NCBI GenBank assembly: GCA_963785415.1
Contig: CAWAVB010000001.1
Coordinates: 620,001 to 684,000, forward strand
From: Bog-793 sp963785415
GTDB lineage: Bacteria > Actinomycetota > Acidimicrobiia > Acidimicrobiales > Bog-793
Reading direction: 5' to 3'
DNA: 64,000 nt
The notes below the pieces were generated by a model. That model had not been told where the DNA came from. It made no database searches and worked only from the letters and a program-made list of their open reading frames with translations. Of the stretch, positions 26,568 to 36,662 are shown one piece after another. The stretch's first letter is position 1, and each line of letters starts with the position of its first letter. The translations under genes and the position numbers were made by a program.

Positions 26568-26767
26568 AACGCTGAGTCTCCCATCCCGCCTGCACATCGG
26601 GTCAGGACTGTCTCAGACCGCCGGGTCCGCTGCGCGAAGCAACGATATCCTGCCTCGGCAACCATCCCGCAAATGATCGACGATAAGGGTCTCACCAGCA
26701 GGTCTGAATGGACCATCGCGAAGCGTGCGGGTGCTCCCTTAGGCGTGGCGCTCGATCATTGTTGGCT

Positions 26768-26806
26768 CGGGGGCAGGATTTGAACCTGCGACCTTCGGGT
26801 TATGAG
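26768..26806. repeat. attL: Left attachment site of the island (39-bp direct repeat)
   Basis: These 39 bases are identical to 63682-63720 and correspond to the initiator tRNA-Met gene from the anticodon loop to the acceptor stem (minus strand). No 5' tRNA half adjoins this copy. This is the normal left-over of tyrosine-integrase insertion into a tRNA gene. Confidence 0.9.
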
Positions 26807-26849
26807 ACCCTTTTCGATCTGGTGCAAGCCGTGATCGCTGTGTCAATGC

Positions 26850-27899
26850 TTACATCAGCATCGATGGCGGGGGGAGCAGATAGCGAAAACCCGTGGAAAC
26901 AAGTGAGCCCCGCTCGAGAATCCATGGGTGGTATATCCGAGCACGACCGCCAGAAGCACTAACTTCGCCGTTGGCGGATCGGCAAATTTCAACTGCGGCC
27001 AGTACAAAGAGGCTCATTCGTGGATAGTTGCGAGCGTGGGTCACCTCGTTCGGTGTTAGTAGAACCTCGTCGCCCGGCGTCGTCGTGCCCTTGACCTCTA
27101 TTCGCCACTCCGCGCCGTCGATCGAGCACCGAAGGTCGAAGCTCTCGGTTCCGTGAACGTCTTCAACCGCGCCGAGCGCTCCGTAGTATGCGATCGCGGC
27201 ATTCATCGAGAGTGCCTCGACGGCTGCGTTCACCTGCTGATCAAGCCGACGCCCCTGACCAAGTCTCATCCGCCCCTTTCCTGCCGCGTCGGCAAGGGAA
27301 CGCTCGGCGACCAATAGCTCTGATGCCGCTTGAATCGGACCGACATGTTCTCTGGTCGCTGCGTCAAGAGCGGCGGACAGTCTCGGCATAAGTGCTATCG
27401 CCGCTCGGGGAATCTTCGTCAAGTAACTCTGGAAAGTCCGGATTGGCCCTTCGCCGTATGGGATCCAGGGGAAGTGAACGGGTTCACCGTAGCGAGAGAT
27501 CAGTCGATCTCTAATTGCCATTAGTTCTGCGGAATGCGCGCGGATCTCGTTAAGTCCGATCGGCGGCAGGACTCGATGGAAGCTATCGAGCGGAACTCTC
27601 ACGCCAGCGTGCCACCGAGCGTGCTCGCCCGCGCGACGGGCCGAGGTTCCGCGTGCGACCCAGAAGATTGGTGCGGGTTCAGGCTCGCCGGCAGCGATAC
27701 TGGCTCCGACGATGGTCTCTGAAGCGCTGTCGTAGTGGACTATGGCGTCACCCGCTGACTCGATGCTCACGAGTGAGTAACCGGGGGTCGAGGAACCGCC
27801 GCGAGCCTCCGTCGGAGCTTTGAGATCTGCTCCAATGTCGGCGCGACGCGTGATCTCCATAAAGGCATTCTCGGATGGCTCTTCGTCCCACCAATACAC
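26850..27899 (-). CDS. EVE-like/DUF3883 protein, probable modification-dependent nuclease
   Basis: 349 residues. The C-terminal quarter has the DUF3883 pattern, a restriction-nuclease-like core: YYGALGAVEDVHGTESFDL, then WRIEVKGTTTPGDEVLLTPN with the E-x-K pair, and HARNYPRMSLFVL. The N-terminal part (WWDEEPSENAF, GYSLVSIESAGDAIVHYDS, ETIVGASIAAG) resembles PUA/EVE-like domains that recognise modified bases. The combination suggests restriction of modified phage DNA; this is inferred. It is the first gene inside the left end of the island, and the MazG-like gene lies 32 bases upstream on the same strand. Confidence 0.7.
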   Translation of the reverse strand: MYWWDEEPSENAFMEITRRADIGADLKAPTEARGGSSTPGYSLVSIESAGDAIVHYDSASETIVGASIAAGEPEPAPIFWVARGTSARRAGEHARWHAGVRVPLDSFHRVLPPIGLNEIRAHSAELMAIRDRLISRYGEPVHFPWIPYGEGPIRTFQSYLTKIPRAAIALMPRLSAALDAATREHVGPIQAASELLVAERSLADAAGKGRMRLGQGRRLDQQVNAAVEALSMNAAIAYYGALGAVEDVHGTESFDLRCSIDGAEWRIEVKGTTTPGDEVLLTPNEVTHARNYPRMSLFVLAAVEICRSANGEVSASGGRARIYHPWILERGSLVSTGFRYLLPPPSMLM

Positions 27900-27931
27900 G
27901 AGACGTCCTCCGGAAGGCGGCTAGGACCGAA

Positions 27932-28327
27932 TCATCGCTGCGGCAACTCGGTGGGACGGCGCGTCCGTGAGTGCGCCTTAGACGTCGCCGGATACCGAGC
28001 TTCGTTGATCGCAACTTTCGAGCGAACAGCCGCGTCAAGGTCGACGCCCAGCACGTCGGCCAGTCTGATCAAGAACTGGGTGATATCGGCGAGTTCGTCT
28101 CTGATCGAAAGTGAAGTTTCGGGATCTTCCATCGCGTGCATCGACTCTTCAGGCGTCAGCCAACGGAACAGCGCGAGGAGCTCCCCCACCTCGCTGGCAA
28201 GGGCGACGGAGAGGTTTTTCGGTGTGTGATACTCCTCCCAGTCGCGGCGACGCGCGAAGTCTCGAAGTAGGAGCGCCAGCTCGTCGAGTTGGCGTGATGG
28301 GACCTTGTCCTGCTCCGTTCTCGTCAC
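27932..28327 (-). CDS. MazG-like nucleotide pyrophosphohydrolase
   Basis: 131 residues with the all-alpha NTP pyrophosphohydrolase pattern: WEEYHTPKNLSVALASEVGELLALFRW (the E-x2-E metal pair), then IRDELADITQFLIRLADVLGVDLDAAV (E-x2-D pair). Enzymes of this group hydrolyse (d)NTPs to monophosphates, some in housecleaning and some in defence. The C-terminal 20 residues are polar and unconserved. It lies next to the DUF3883 gene and divergent from the DUF2075 helicase, a neighbour I recall from other genomes. Confidence 0.88.
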   Translation of the reverse strand: MTRTEQDKVPSRQLDELALLLRDFARRRDWEEYHTPKNLSVALASEVGELLALFRWLTPEESMHAMEDPETSLSIRDELADITQFLIRLADVLGVDLDAAVRSKVAINEARYPATSKAHSRTRRPTELPQR

Positions 28328-28655
28328 CGGTCCTCCCCTGGAAGCCGAACCTCAACCAGTGGTCGCGAGGCACCGTCGTCGATCGAGTGTGCCGAACAGC
28401 CGATGGGGCCACGAGAAAATGACAGGTGGTGCATATTGGTTATCAACCTCCACGAACCAAAAGGCACGATGAGCTATGAGGTTCGCCGGAGTTGCCGTAT
28501 CCCTCTTCTACTGGCCTCCGCACGACTCGATGTCCATCCCCATGATGGCACGCCAAAGCCGTAGCTGAAGCCTTCAACTGCGCGTTTCCCGGCATGTCGG
28601 TCCAGTTCAGTCGAGTGGAAAACCCTGGGGCCAGTACACGACATCTTCTAGATTT
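28328..28655. other. Divergent intergenic region
   Basis: These 328 bases separate the divergent MazG-like and DUF2075 genes and presumably carry both promoters. I see no gene, strong repeat or hairpin in them. Confidence 0.4.
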
Positions 28656-30629
28656 ATGGGCGTGCAGCTGTACAGCGGCTCGTCGCTCGATTTCATAGAT
28701 CAGACCCAGCGCGGACAAATCGCGCCAAAACTTGCCGAGAGCTTCTTCGAACATTTCAGGCACCGTCCGGGAGATTCAGAGGTGCGCTCGTGGGAGAACT
28801 CGCTCGTCCGGATGGCCAACCTGATGCAGCTCGCGAACCTCAGGGATCAAGGCGTGGTCGTTGAATACCAGTTGCCGCTGACCTCCAGACGGCTTGATGT
28901 CATGGTGACCGGCCATGGAGGAGGTGGCGTCCCCGGAGCTGCGATCGTCGAACTGAAGCAGTGGGACGAGGTTCGGCCCTCGCCGATCGCCGAGTGCGTC
29001 GCGACCTTTCTCGGAGGGCGGATCCGCGACGTCTTGCACCCTTCAGTCCAGGCCGAGGGTTATCGGCAATACCTAGCCGACACCCACACGGCGTTCGGCG
29101 ACGGCAAGATCGCCTTGAGATCATGCAGCTTCTTGCACAACCTGGCGTCGGCAGACGCCGGGGAGCTCTTCGCGAGCGAGTTTACGGACGTCGTTCGCAG
29201 CAGCCCGTCGTTCACGCGTGACAGCATCGATGATCGCGACGGCATCGCGGCCTTCCTGACGGCAAGCGTTGGCGAGGGTGGGGGCGCCGAGACGCTTAGA
29301 ACCATCCTGTCGGGGACGTATCGACCGCACCGCCGGCTCCTGGAGCACACCGCACAGATCATCAGGAATGAACCGGCGTTCACGCTGCTCGACGAACAGC
29401 GCGTCGCGTTCAACGACGTGCTCCGGCAAGTGAAGGATGCCCAGATCAGCAACGACCAGATAGTCGTCCTGATACGAGGAGGACCCGGAACCGGTAAGAG
29501 TCTCATCGCCTTGAATCTCCTCGCCGAATTGTCCAGCGAGAATTTCGTATCAATGCACGCGACCGGATCCAAGGCCTTCACCGAGAACCTGAGGAAAATC
29601 GTGGGCCGCCGCGCCGCAGCGCAATTCGGCTATTTCAATTCGTTTGTCTCGGCGGAGCCGCGTTCGATCGATTTCCTAGTCTGCGACGAGGCTCACCGGA
29701 TCCGGGAATCCAGCAACAACCGCTACACGAAGGCGGCTGCGCGCTCGGATCTGGATCAGATCGACGAGCTACTCGACGCCTCGAAGGTGAGTGTGTTCCT
29801 CCTCGACGACATGCAGGTCGTGCGTCCCGGTGAGGTCGGATCGTCAGAGATGATCCGCGAAGCGGCACATGCCCACGGTGTACGTGTCATCGAACACGAA
29901 CTCGAGGCGCAGTTCCGCTGCAACGGCTCAGATGCGTACATCCAGTGGGTCGATTCAACGCTCGGGCTTCGCCGAACCCAGTACGTGCTCTGGGAGCGCT
30001 CCGACCCGTTCGACTTCGATATCGTCGAATCTCCTGACGAGCTTGAAGCTCTCATTCGATCGAAAGTGGATGAGGGATACTCAGCGCGCCTGACGGCCGG
30101 ATACTGCTGGCGCTGGAGCCTTCCGACCGACGAGGGTCACCTCGTCCCCGATGTCAAAGTCGGGTCGTGGTCCCGGCCCTGGAACGCGAAACCCGATGCC
30201 GGGCGATTGGCGCCGGGTATTCCGAAGAGCAACTTCTGGGCCTCCGATCCGAACGGAATTGACCAGGTCGGGTGCATCTACACGGCCCAGGGCTTCGAGT
30301 TCGACTATGTCGGTGTCATCTGGGGTTCCGATCTCGTCTATCGAGCAGGGCAGGGATGGCTCGGACAGCCGCAATACAGCTACGACTCGACGGTGAAGCG
30401 GGCGGCAACGAGATCGCCAGAGGAGTACCTCCGTCTCGTCAAGCACACATATCGAGTTCTATTAACCCGTGGCCTGCAAGGTTGTTACGTGAACTTCACC
30501 GATCGTGAAACACGTGACTTCGTCCTGTCGCGGACCGAAACATGGAGCCAGAACCGTTCAGAATTATCTGGCGATCAGGGACGGGAGCGGACGTCCGCGG
30601 TCGAGGGTCAAGTCCGCACGCCCATGTAG
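28656..30629 (+). CDS. DUF2075 (Schlafen-helicase-like) protein with N-terminal nuclease-like region
   Basis: 657 residues. Residues about 45-190 resemble a PD-(D/E)XK fold (RRLDVMVTGHG, then AAIVELKQWDEV with the E-x-K pair). From about 265 comes a superfamily 1 helicase of the DUF2075 type: VVLIRGGPGTGKSLIALNLL (Walker A), FLVCDEAHRI (Walker B), VFLLDDMQVVRP, QFRCNGSDAYIQWVD, and near the end CIYTAQGFEFDYVGVIWG with YRVLLTRGLQGCYV. ATG 28656 begins just at the similarity. It is likely a DNA- or RNA-acting defence protein; target and effect are unknown. Confidence 0.85.
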   Translation: MGVQLYSGSSLDFIDQTQRGQIAPKLAESFFEHFRHRPGDSEVRSWENSLVRMANLMQLANLRDQGVVVEYQLPLTSRRLDVMVTGHGGGGVPGAAIVELKQWDEVRPSPIAECVATFLGGRIRDVLHPSVQAEGYRQYLADTHTAFGDGKIALRSCSFLHNLASADAGELFASEFTDVVRSSPSFTRDSIDDRDGIAAFLTASVGEGGGAETLRTILSGTYRPHRRLLEHTAQIIRNEPAFTLLDEQRVAFNDVLRQVKDAQISNDQIVVLIRGGPGTGKSLIALNLLAELSSENFVSMHATGSKAFTENLRKIVGRRAAAQFGYFNSFVSAEPRSIDFLVCDEAHRIRESSNNRYTKAAARSDLDQIDELLDASKVSVFLLDDMQVVRPGEVGSSEMIREAAHAHGVRVIEHELEAQFRCNGSDAYIQWVDSTLGLRRTQYVLWERSDPFDFDIVESPDELEALIRSKVDEGYSARLTAGYCWRWSLPTDEGHLVPDVKVGSWSRPWNAKPDAGRLAPGIPKSNFWASDPNGIDQVGCIYTAQGFEFDYVGVIWGSDLVYRAGQGWLGQPQYSYDSTVKRAATRSPEEYLRLVKHTYRVLLTRGLQGCYVNFTDRETRDFVLSRTETWSQNRSELSGDQGRERTSAVEGQVRTPM

Positions 30630-30971
30630 ATCGCGCACGCCCGAGCGTCATGCTGCCCGTCGCTCTGCCGTTTTCCATCGTCGCGTTGCCTGATCTTCCG
30701 CCGGCGGCGGATCGAGCCCGAGCTCGGCACGCAGCAGTCGCAACTGGTGACGTTCGAGGTCGTTGATCGGGACCCGGCACCAGCGCCGGCATCAGACATC
30801 AGGGGGGAATCGGCCGCCACACAACTCGACCTGGGTGGCGCCAACTGAGCTCGGCGCACGCTCTCATGTGCTACTACGCCCCGCGCATCCCAGATACCGC
30901 GAACTCCAGCAAGGAGACGATCCGGCGGAATCGCCACTCCCACCTCTACGATTGTCCGGTCAGGAGGACCA
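30630..30971. other. Intergenic stretch before the restriction operon
   Basis: No gene is convincing in these 342 bases. The last ten contain AGGAGG serving the TTG start at 30972. A short minus-strand reading around 30690-30760 (NDLERHQLRLLRAELGL) looks protein-like and may be a gene remnant I cannot name. Confidence 0.35.
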
Positions 30972-33900
30972 TTGCCCCGCGTGGTCACCATCGAGAACCC
31001 GATCCTCAACTCCGCCTACCTAGAGCCGTCGCGCCACTTCCGCTTCGACGACGACGGGATCACAGAGGACATCATCGACTGCCGTCGACCGAGCTCTTAT
31101 TTCGTACCGATCCCCGCCGCCCGGCGCCGGGGAGGCCAGCAGGCCTTCGACACCGAGTGGACCCGTGACCGTGTCGAGGAAAACGACGTCACCAACCGCA
31201 TCCGTGCTGAAATTGATCGCTGGCGTAGCCAAGGCCACCCTGGCGTGAGCCACACCACCCGCTACCTCCTCTCGCACTGGCGGGACCCCGAGCGCGATAA
31301 CCGGCTCTTCTTCTGCCAGGTGGAGGCCGCTGAGACAGCCATTTATCTCGCCGAAGCTGCTCCGAAACTCGGCGGGCAGTGGATCCTTAACCATCTCCGC
31401 GAAGACGCCGAGCGCCACAACCCAGGGCTGTTCCGGGTAGCGCACAAGATGGCGACGGGCACCGGGAAGACCGTCGTCATGGCGATGCTCATCGCGTGGC
31501 AGACGCTCAACAAGGCGGCGAACCCACAAGATGCCCGTTTCACCGACACATTCTTGGTCGTGACGCCGGGAATCACGATCCGCGACCGCCTGCGAGTGCT
31601 CCTCCCCTCCGACCCGGGCAACTACTACCGCGAGTGGGACCTCGTTCCTGCTGACCTCTTTGAGCAGCTCGGGCGCGCCCGGATCGTGATCACGAATTTC
31701 CACGCCTTCTTGACAAGAGAGATCGGGATCGGGAAGGCCTCCAAGCTCACGAAGGAACTGCTCGTCCAAGGAGACGGCCCGAGCCCCTTCACCGAGACGC
31801 CGGCTCAGGTCGTCACCCGTGTCACCCGAGAACTCGGTGGAAAACACCAGATCGTCGTCTTGAATGACGAAGCGCACCACTGCTACCGCCGGCGGGAAGA
31901 CGCAACCGATAAGGAGCGGCTGTCGGGAGAGGAGGCTCGCGAGGCGAAAATACGCGAGGAGGAGGCCCGGGTCTGGATTACGGGGCTCTCCTGGGTACAG
32001 GACAAGATCGGAATCAAGACCGTCTACGACCTCTCTGCGACACCGTTCTTCCTCCGGGGTTCGGGATACTCCGAAGGCACCTTGTTCCCCTGGGTCGTAT
32101 CCGACTTCTCGCTCATCGACGCCATCGAGTCGGGCGTCGTGAAGATCCCCAGAGTCCCAATCGACGACAACGCCATGACCGGGACAACGGTCACGTACCG
32201 GGACCTGTGGATTCGGATCCGCGACGCGCTTCCGAAGAAGGGCCGGCGCAGGAGAAGTGACGACGCTGACACGGTCGTTGTAGACGAGTCTGCCCCAGCG
32301 GCCGTGCTCAGGCTTCCGACCGAGCTGCAGGGAGCCCTTCACAGCCTCTACGGGAACTATGAGAGGGCCTACCGCGCCTGGGAGGCTTCTGAGGATGCTC
32401 GCGCGGCCGGCTGGACGCCACCGGTCTACATCGTCGTCTGTAACAACACGACGACCTCGAAGCTCGTCTACGACTACGTGGCAGGCTTCAAGAAGGAGCT
32501 GCCAGACGGAACGACCGTAGCGGTCCCCGGTGAGCTGGCCCTCTTCTCGAATGTGGCCGACGGCAAATTCATGGCGCGACCGGTCACGATCCTCGTCGAT
32601 TCCGCCCAGCTCGAATCCGGGGAGGGCATGTCGGACGAGTTCAAGCGCCTCGCTGCGAGCGAGATCACCGAGTTCAAAGCGGAATATATCGCTCGCTTTC
32701 CCGGGCGCGACGCCGAGGAGTTGACCGACGAGGACCTGCTCCGCGAAGTGATGAATACCGTCGGCAAGCCGGGTCGTCTCGGCGAGAACGTGCGCTGCGT
32801 CGTGTCGGTCTCGATGCTCACCGAAGGTTGGGATGCCAACACCGTTTCCCACGTCCTCGGTGTGAGAGCCTTCGGCACCCAGTTGCTCTGCGAGCAGGTC
32901 GTCGGCCGAGCACTTCGTCGAAGAAGCCATGTCACCGACGAGGACGACCACTTCTCACCCGAGTACGCCGAGGTATACGGCGTTCCCTTCTCGTTCATCC
33001 CCACCGCTGGCTCGGTCGGTGAGCCGAAGATCCTTCCGCCGCCTACTCACGTACGCGCCTTGGACGCGCGTGCCGAAGCCGAGATCACTTTCCCGCGGGT
33101 GGTCGGCTACCGGTACGAGTTTGCTGCCGATCGTCTCGATGCCGATTTCAAGAAGGAATCCATGCTGGTCCTGTCGGCAGCCCACGTGCCGACCACGACC
33201 GACATCGCAGGCATCGTCGGCGAGACGACCACTCACACGCTCGACGACCTCAAGAAGAAGAGGGAGCAGGAGGTCGCCTTTCGGCTCGCCAAGAGACTCC
33301 TCGAGCTGAAGTTCCTCGACTCCGGCGTCGGTGGTGAGCCTGCCCAGGAGGTCTTCTTATTCCCACAGCTGCTCGCGAGCACGCGGCGTTTCATGGCCGA
33401 ACGTGTGCGCTGTAAGGATGATGCGTTCGTCCAAATGTTGCTTCTCCAGCGGATTGCCGATGACGCCTGCGATCGCATCTACCGTGCCATCGCCCGTCAC
33501 CGGCCGGACGGCCCAGGCGTCGTCGGAGTGCGGCCGTCGCTTCATCCGTTCGAGCCCACTGGCTCGACGCGTTTCGTGAGCTTCGACACGAGGAAGGACA
33601 CATACCGGACGGGTGAGAAGTGCCACGTGAGCCACGTCGTTTGCGACACGGGCTCATGGGAGCAGAAGCTTGCCCGCTCACTCGAGGAGATGGATGAGGT
33701 CCGCTACTACGTGAAGAATGAGCACCTCGGCTTCGCCATCCCGTACACCCTTGACGGTGAGGAACACAACTACCTCCCTGACTTCATCGCCAGAATCCAA
33801 GACGGGCACGGAGACGACGACCTGCTGAACCTGATCGTTGAGGTCTCCGGAGCGGGCCGGCGGGACAAGGCCGCCAAGGTTGCGACGACTCGGACGATGT

Positions 33901-34037
33901 GGATCCCAGCGGTAAACGGGACCGAAGCCTTCGGCCGGTGGGACTACATCGAGGTAAGAGACCCCTGGGAAGCCAAGGCTCTGATCCGTAGGCATCTCAC
34001 AGCATCCCAGCCCGCAAAGCTTGTAGGAACGAGGTAA
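30972..34037 (+). CDS. Type III-like restriction endonuclease subunit (BPTD_3080-type)
   Basis: A 1021-residue superfamily 2 helicase-nuclease. Walker A is KMATGTGKTVVMAM near residue 160, Walker B is VVLNDEAHHCYRRRED, followed by YDLSATPFFL (motif III) and LTEGWDANTVSHVLGVRAFGTQLLCEQ with GRALRRRS (motifs V-VI). A C-terminal nuclease-like stretch reads NYLPDFIARIQDG and LIVEVSGAGRRDKAAK. TTG 30972 is chosen because AGGAGG stands four bases before it. The methyltransferase gene starts after three bases. Together they would cut unmodified foreign DNA while moving with ATP. Confidence 0.9.
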   Translation: MPRVVTIENPILNSAYLEPSRHFRFDDDGITEDIIDCRRPSSYFVPIPAARRRGGQQAFDTEWTRDRVEENDVTNRIRAEIDRWRSQGHPGVSHTTRYLLSHWRDPERDNRLFFCQVEAAETAIYLAEAAPKLGGQWILNHLREDAERHNPGLFRVAHKMATGTGKTVVMAMLIAWQTLNKAANPQDARFTDTFLVVTPGITIRDRLRVLLPSDPGNYYREWDLVPADLFEQLGRARIVITNFHAFLTREIGIGKASKLTKELLVQGDGPSPFTETPAQVVTRVTRELGGKHQIVVLNDEAHHCYRRREDATDKERLSGEEAREAKIREEEARVWITGLSWVQDKIGIKTVYDLSATPFFLRGSGYSEGTLFPWVVSDFSLIDAIESGVVKIPRVPIDDNAMTGTTVTYRDLWIRIRDALPKKGRRRRSDDADTVVVDESAPAAVLRLPTELQGALHSLYGNYERAYRAWEASEDARAAGWTPPVYIVVCNNTTTSKLVYDYVAGFKKELPDGTTVAVPGELALFSNVADGKFMARPVTILVDSAQLESGEGMSDEFKRLAASEITEFKAEYIARFPGRDAEELTDEDLLREVMNTVGKPGRLGENVRCVVSVSMLTEGWDANTVSHVLGVRAFGTQLLCEQVVGRALRRRSHVTDEDDHFSPEYAEVYGVPFSFIPTAGSVGEPKILPPPTHVRALDARAEAEITFPRVVGYRYEFAADRLDADFKKESMLVLSAAHVPTTTDIAGIVGETTTHTLDDLKKKREQEVAFRLAKRLLELKFLDSGVGGEPAQEVFLFPQLLASTRRFMAERVRCKDDAFVQMLLLQRIADDACDRIYRAIARHRPDGPGVVGVRPSLHPFEPTGSTRFVSFDTRKDTYRTGEKCHVSHVVCDTGSWEQKLARSLEEMDEVRYYVKNEHLGFAIPYTLDGEEHNYLPDFIARIQDGHGDDDLLNLIVEVSGAGRRDKAAKVATTRTMWIPAVNGTEAFGRWDYIEVRDPWEAKALIRRHLTASQPAKLVGTR

Positions 34038-34040
34038 GCC

Positions 34041-36662
34041 ATGCCACCACGACGGCGAGCAACCTCACGGGTGGAAGTGGAGGCGACACGCCATAAGGAC
34101 AAGCGGGCCAACATACCAACTACCGAGCTTGGCGGTTTCGTCATCGAGCAAGAGCTGGCGCCAGCCAGGCTCCGTTATCCACGCGACCCGAGCCTCGATC
34201 CTCAGCTCGTGTGGAAGGGCAAGGACGAGCAGGACGGGACGGACCTCGAGGTCCCCGCGGTACCAATCTATGTGCAGGAAAAGATCGAGCCGAAGGCGCT
34301 CGTCGAGGACCTACGTCGGCGATCGGCTGAAAGCCATCCCGTTGCGGAGCAGCAGCTCTTCGCCGACTTTGACGGGCTCCCCTTCGAGGAGTTGATCGAC
34401 TTCTACCACCACGAGGCGAACTGGTCGAACCGGATGATCCTCGGTGATTCGCTTCTCGTGATGGAGAGCCTGGCCGACAAGGAAGGCCTTCGCGGCAAGG
34501 TTCAGATGATCTACGTGGACCCTCCTTATGGCATCCGTTTTGGGTCGAACTGGCAGGTCTCCACCCGCAGGCGCAACGTCCAGGACGGCAAAGAGGCCGA
34601 TATAACGCGTCAGCCCGAGCAGGTGAAGGCTTTCCGGGATACTTGGGAGCTCGGTATCCACTCCTACCTTGCGTATCTCCGCGATCGACTTGTGGTTGCC
34701 CGCGACCTTCTTACCGAGTCCGGGAGCATGTTCGTTCAGATCGGCGACGAAAACCAACACTTAGTCCGCAACGTCCTCGATGAGGTATTTGGTTCGGAGA
34801 ACTTCTGCTCGCTTATCACTGTCAAGAAGACGGGCGGGCTCGGAACGGATCTGCTCAAGAACGTCAGTGACTACATCGTTTGGTACGCGAAAGACCGGGA
34901 GCAGGTTAAGTACCGGAAACTCCTTGCTTCTAAGGCGGTTGGTGAAGGGCGCACTACTGGTGCCCGGTATGACCAGCTGCTGATGCCAGATGGGACCAGG
35001 CGACCACTGACCTCCGAAGAACGATCCGATCCATCTCTGATCCCCGAAGACGCACGACCTCTGAAGGTCGACAATCTTGTGTCATCTGGGACTACGCCAT
35101 CTTGCGTCTTCCCATTCGAATTTGAAGGCGTTACCTACAACCCAGGCGGTCAGCGAAGCTGGAAGACCAACAAAGAAGGAATGACTCGGCTTGCCACCGC
35201 AGGCCGGCTCATCGGAACTGGACGTTCTCTCAACTATTTGAGGCTTCTTGATGACTTTCCGGCATACGAACTCAACAACGTCTGGGAAGATGTAGCTGTC
35301 GGAACAGACAAGGTCTACGTCGTTCAGACTCCCACTACCGTCATTCAGCGTTGCGTTCTGATGAGTACCGACCCAGGGGATCTCGTTCTCGACCCTACTT
35401 GTGGCTCAGGAACGACCCCGTTCGTCGCCGAGCAATGGGGACGCAGGTGGATCACCATCGACACCTCTCGGGTGGCACTCGCCCTCGCTCGCACTCGGCT
35501 CATGGCTGCTCGTTATCCCTTCTATCTCCTAGCGGACTCGCCAGAAGGAACTGCGAAGCAAGCCGAGTTGGCGGCTCCGCCAGAGATGGTAAATGGCTTC
35601 GCCTGCGACGTCAGGAAGGGCTTTGTCTGCGATCGAGTCACCCACGTTCAGCTCAGATCGATCGCTCAGAATCCGGATATCCATGAGGGTATGAACCGGG
35701 AGCAGATTGAAGCCGCGATCGCGAGACACGCCGAAAGCGAATTGCTGGTGGATCAGCCCTATGAAGATCCCAAGCGTGTTCGAGTCTCTGGTCGGTTCAC
35801 GGTCGAGAGTTTGTCGCCGCACCGGATCCTCGCTTCGGCCACGGAGCGACCGACATCCGCTCCCGCGAACGAAGAGGAAGTGGGTAGTGACTACACGACA
35901 GTCGTGATCGACAACCTGCGAACTGCCGGCGTGCAGAACACGAGGAAGGGCGAGCGGCTTCAGTTCGATCGCCTGGAGGCTTGGCCGGGAGAGTGGCTCA
36001 ACGCTGCGGGCGAATACACGGATGCCGAAGGCACTAGCCGCCGTGTTGCCGTGTCGATTGGCCCTGAACACGGCACGGTTGGCCCGGTGCAGGTGAAGGA
36101 GGCCGCTAAGGAGGCCCTCCGCGGAATCGGCTTTGCCGTACTCATCATCTGTGGATTCGCATTCGACGCGGCGGTCGGGGAAACGGCACGCGAGTTCGGC
36201 AACCTGGCGGTGCTTCCAACCAAGATGAACCCAGATCTCACGATGGGTGCAGGGCTTCTGAAGAAGACCGGCTCAGGTAATCTCTTCATGGTCTTCGGCG
36301 AGCCGGACGTCATTGTGAAGACCGAGGAGGGCGAGGTCTGCGTCGAGCTCCTAGGGCTCGATATCTACGACCCGACAACCGGGGAGGTACGCTCCTCGTC
36401 GACCGAGGACATCGCCTGCTGGTTCATCGACACCGACTATGACCAGGAGAGCTTCTTCATCCGCCACGCTTACTTCACTGGCGGGAGCGACCCCTACGAG
36501 GACCTCCGGAGGTCACTCCGGGCTGAGATCGACGAGGCAGTTTGGCAGAGTCTGTACTCGACCGCTTCGCGTCCCTTTCCAATGCCTTCAACCGGCAAGA
36601 TAGCCGTCAAGGTCATCAATCACTACGGCGACGAGGTGATGCGCGTCTACGAAGTGGCGTAG
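34041..36662 (+). CDS. Site-specific DNA methyltransferase, type III-like (N6-adenine or N4-cytosine)
   Basis: 873 residues, beta-class order: catalytic motif IV IYVDPPYGIRF at about residue 158, then target region, then SAM motif I DLVLDPTCGSGTTPFVAEQWG around residue 447. A long C-terminal domain (about 520-873) contains LIICGFAFDAAVGE and is typical of the large Mod proteins that partner the preceding helicase family. Four bases separate the two genes, so they form one operon. The modified base would be adenine by analogy; the sequence target cannot be read. Confidence 0.92.
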   Translation: MPPRRRATSRVEVEATRHKDKRANIPTTELGGFVIEQELAPARLRYPRDPSLDPQLVWKGKDEQDGTDLEVPAVPIYVQEKIEPKALVEDLRRRSAESHPVAEQQLFADFDGLPFEELIDFYHHEANWSNRMILGDSLLVMESLADKEGLRGKVQMIYVDPPYGIRFGSNWQVSTRRRNVQDGKEADITRQPEQVKAFRDTWELGIHSYLAYLRDRLVVARDLLTESGSMFVQIGDENQHLVRNVLDEVFGSENFCSLITVKKTGGLGTDLLKNVSDYIVWYAKDREQVKYRKLLASKAVGEGRTTGARYDQLLMPDGTRRPLTSEERSDPSLIPEDARPLKVDNLVSSGTTPSCVFPFEFEGVTYNPGGQRSWKTNKEGMTRLATAGRLIGTGRSLNYLRLLDDFPAYELNNVWEDVAVGTDKVYVVQTPTTVIQRCVLMSTDPGDLVLDPTCGSGTTPFVAEQWGRRWITIDTSRVALALARTRLMAARYPFYLLADSPEGTAKQAELAAPPEMVNGFACDVRKGFVCDRVTHVQLRSIAQNPDIHEGMNREQIEAAIARHAESELLVDQPYEDPKRVRVSGRFTVESLSPHRILASATERPTSAPANEEEVGSDYTTVVIDNLRTAGVQNTRKGERLQFDRLEAWPGEWLNAAGEYTDAEGTSRRVAVSIGPEHGTVGPVQVKEAAKEALRGIGFAVLIICGFAFDAAVGETAREFGNLAVLPTKMNPDLTMGAGLLKKTGSGNLFMVFGEPDVIVKTEEGEVCVELLGLDIYDPTTGEVRSSSTEDIACWFIDTDYDQESFFIRHAYFTGGSDPYEDLRRSLRAEIDEAVWQSLYSTASRPFPMPSTGKIAVKVINHYGDEVMRVYEVA

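Noticed and set aside
26708..26962. Plus-strand frame with DLNLRPSGYE
   Set aside because: It is the antisense of the tRNA-Met half in attL, a well-known source of false proteins.
31020..32951. Minus-strand frame opposite the restriction subunit
   Set aside because: Shadow of a well-supported gene with helicase motifs on the plus strand.
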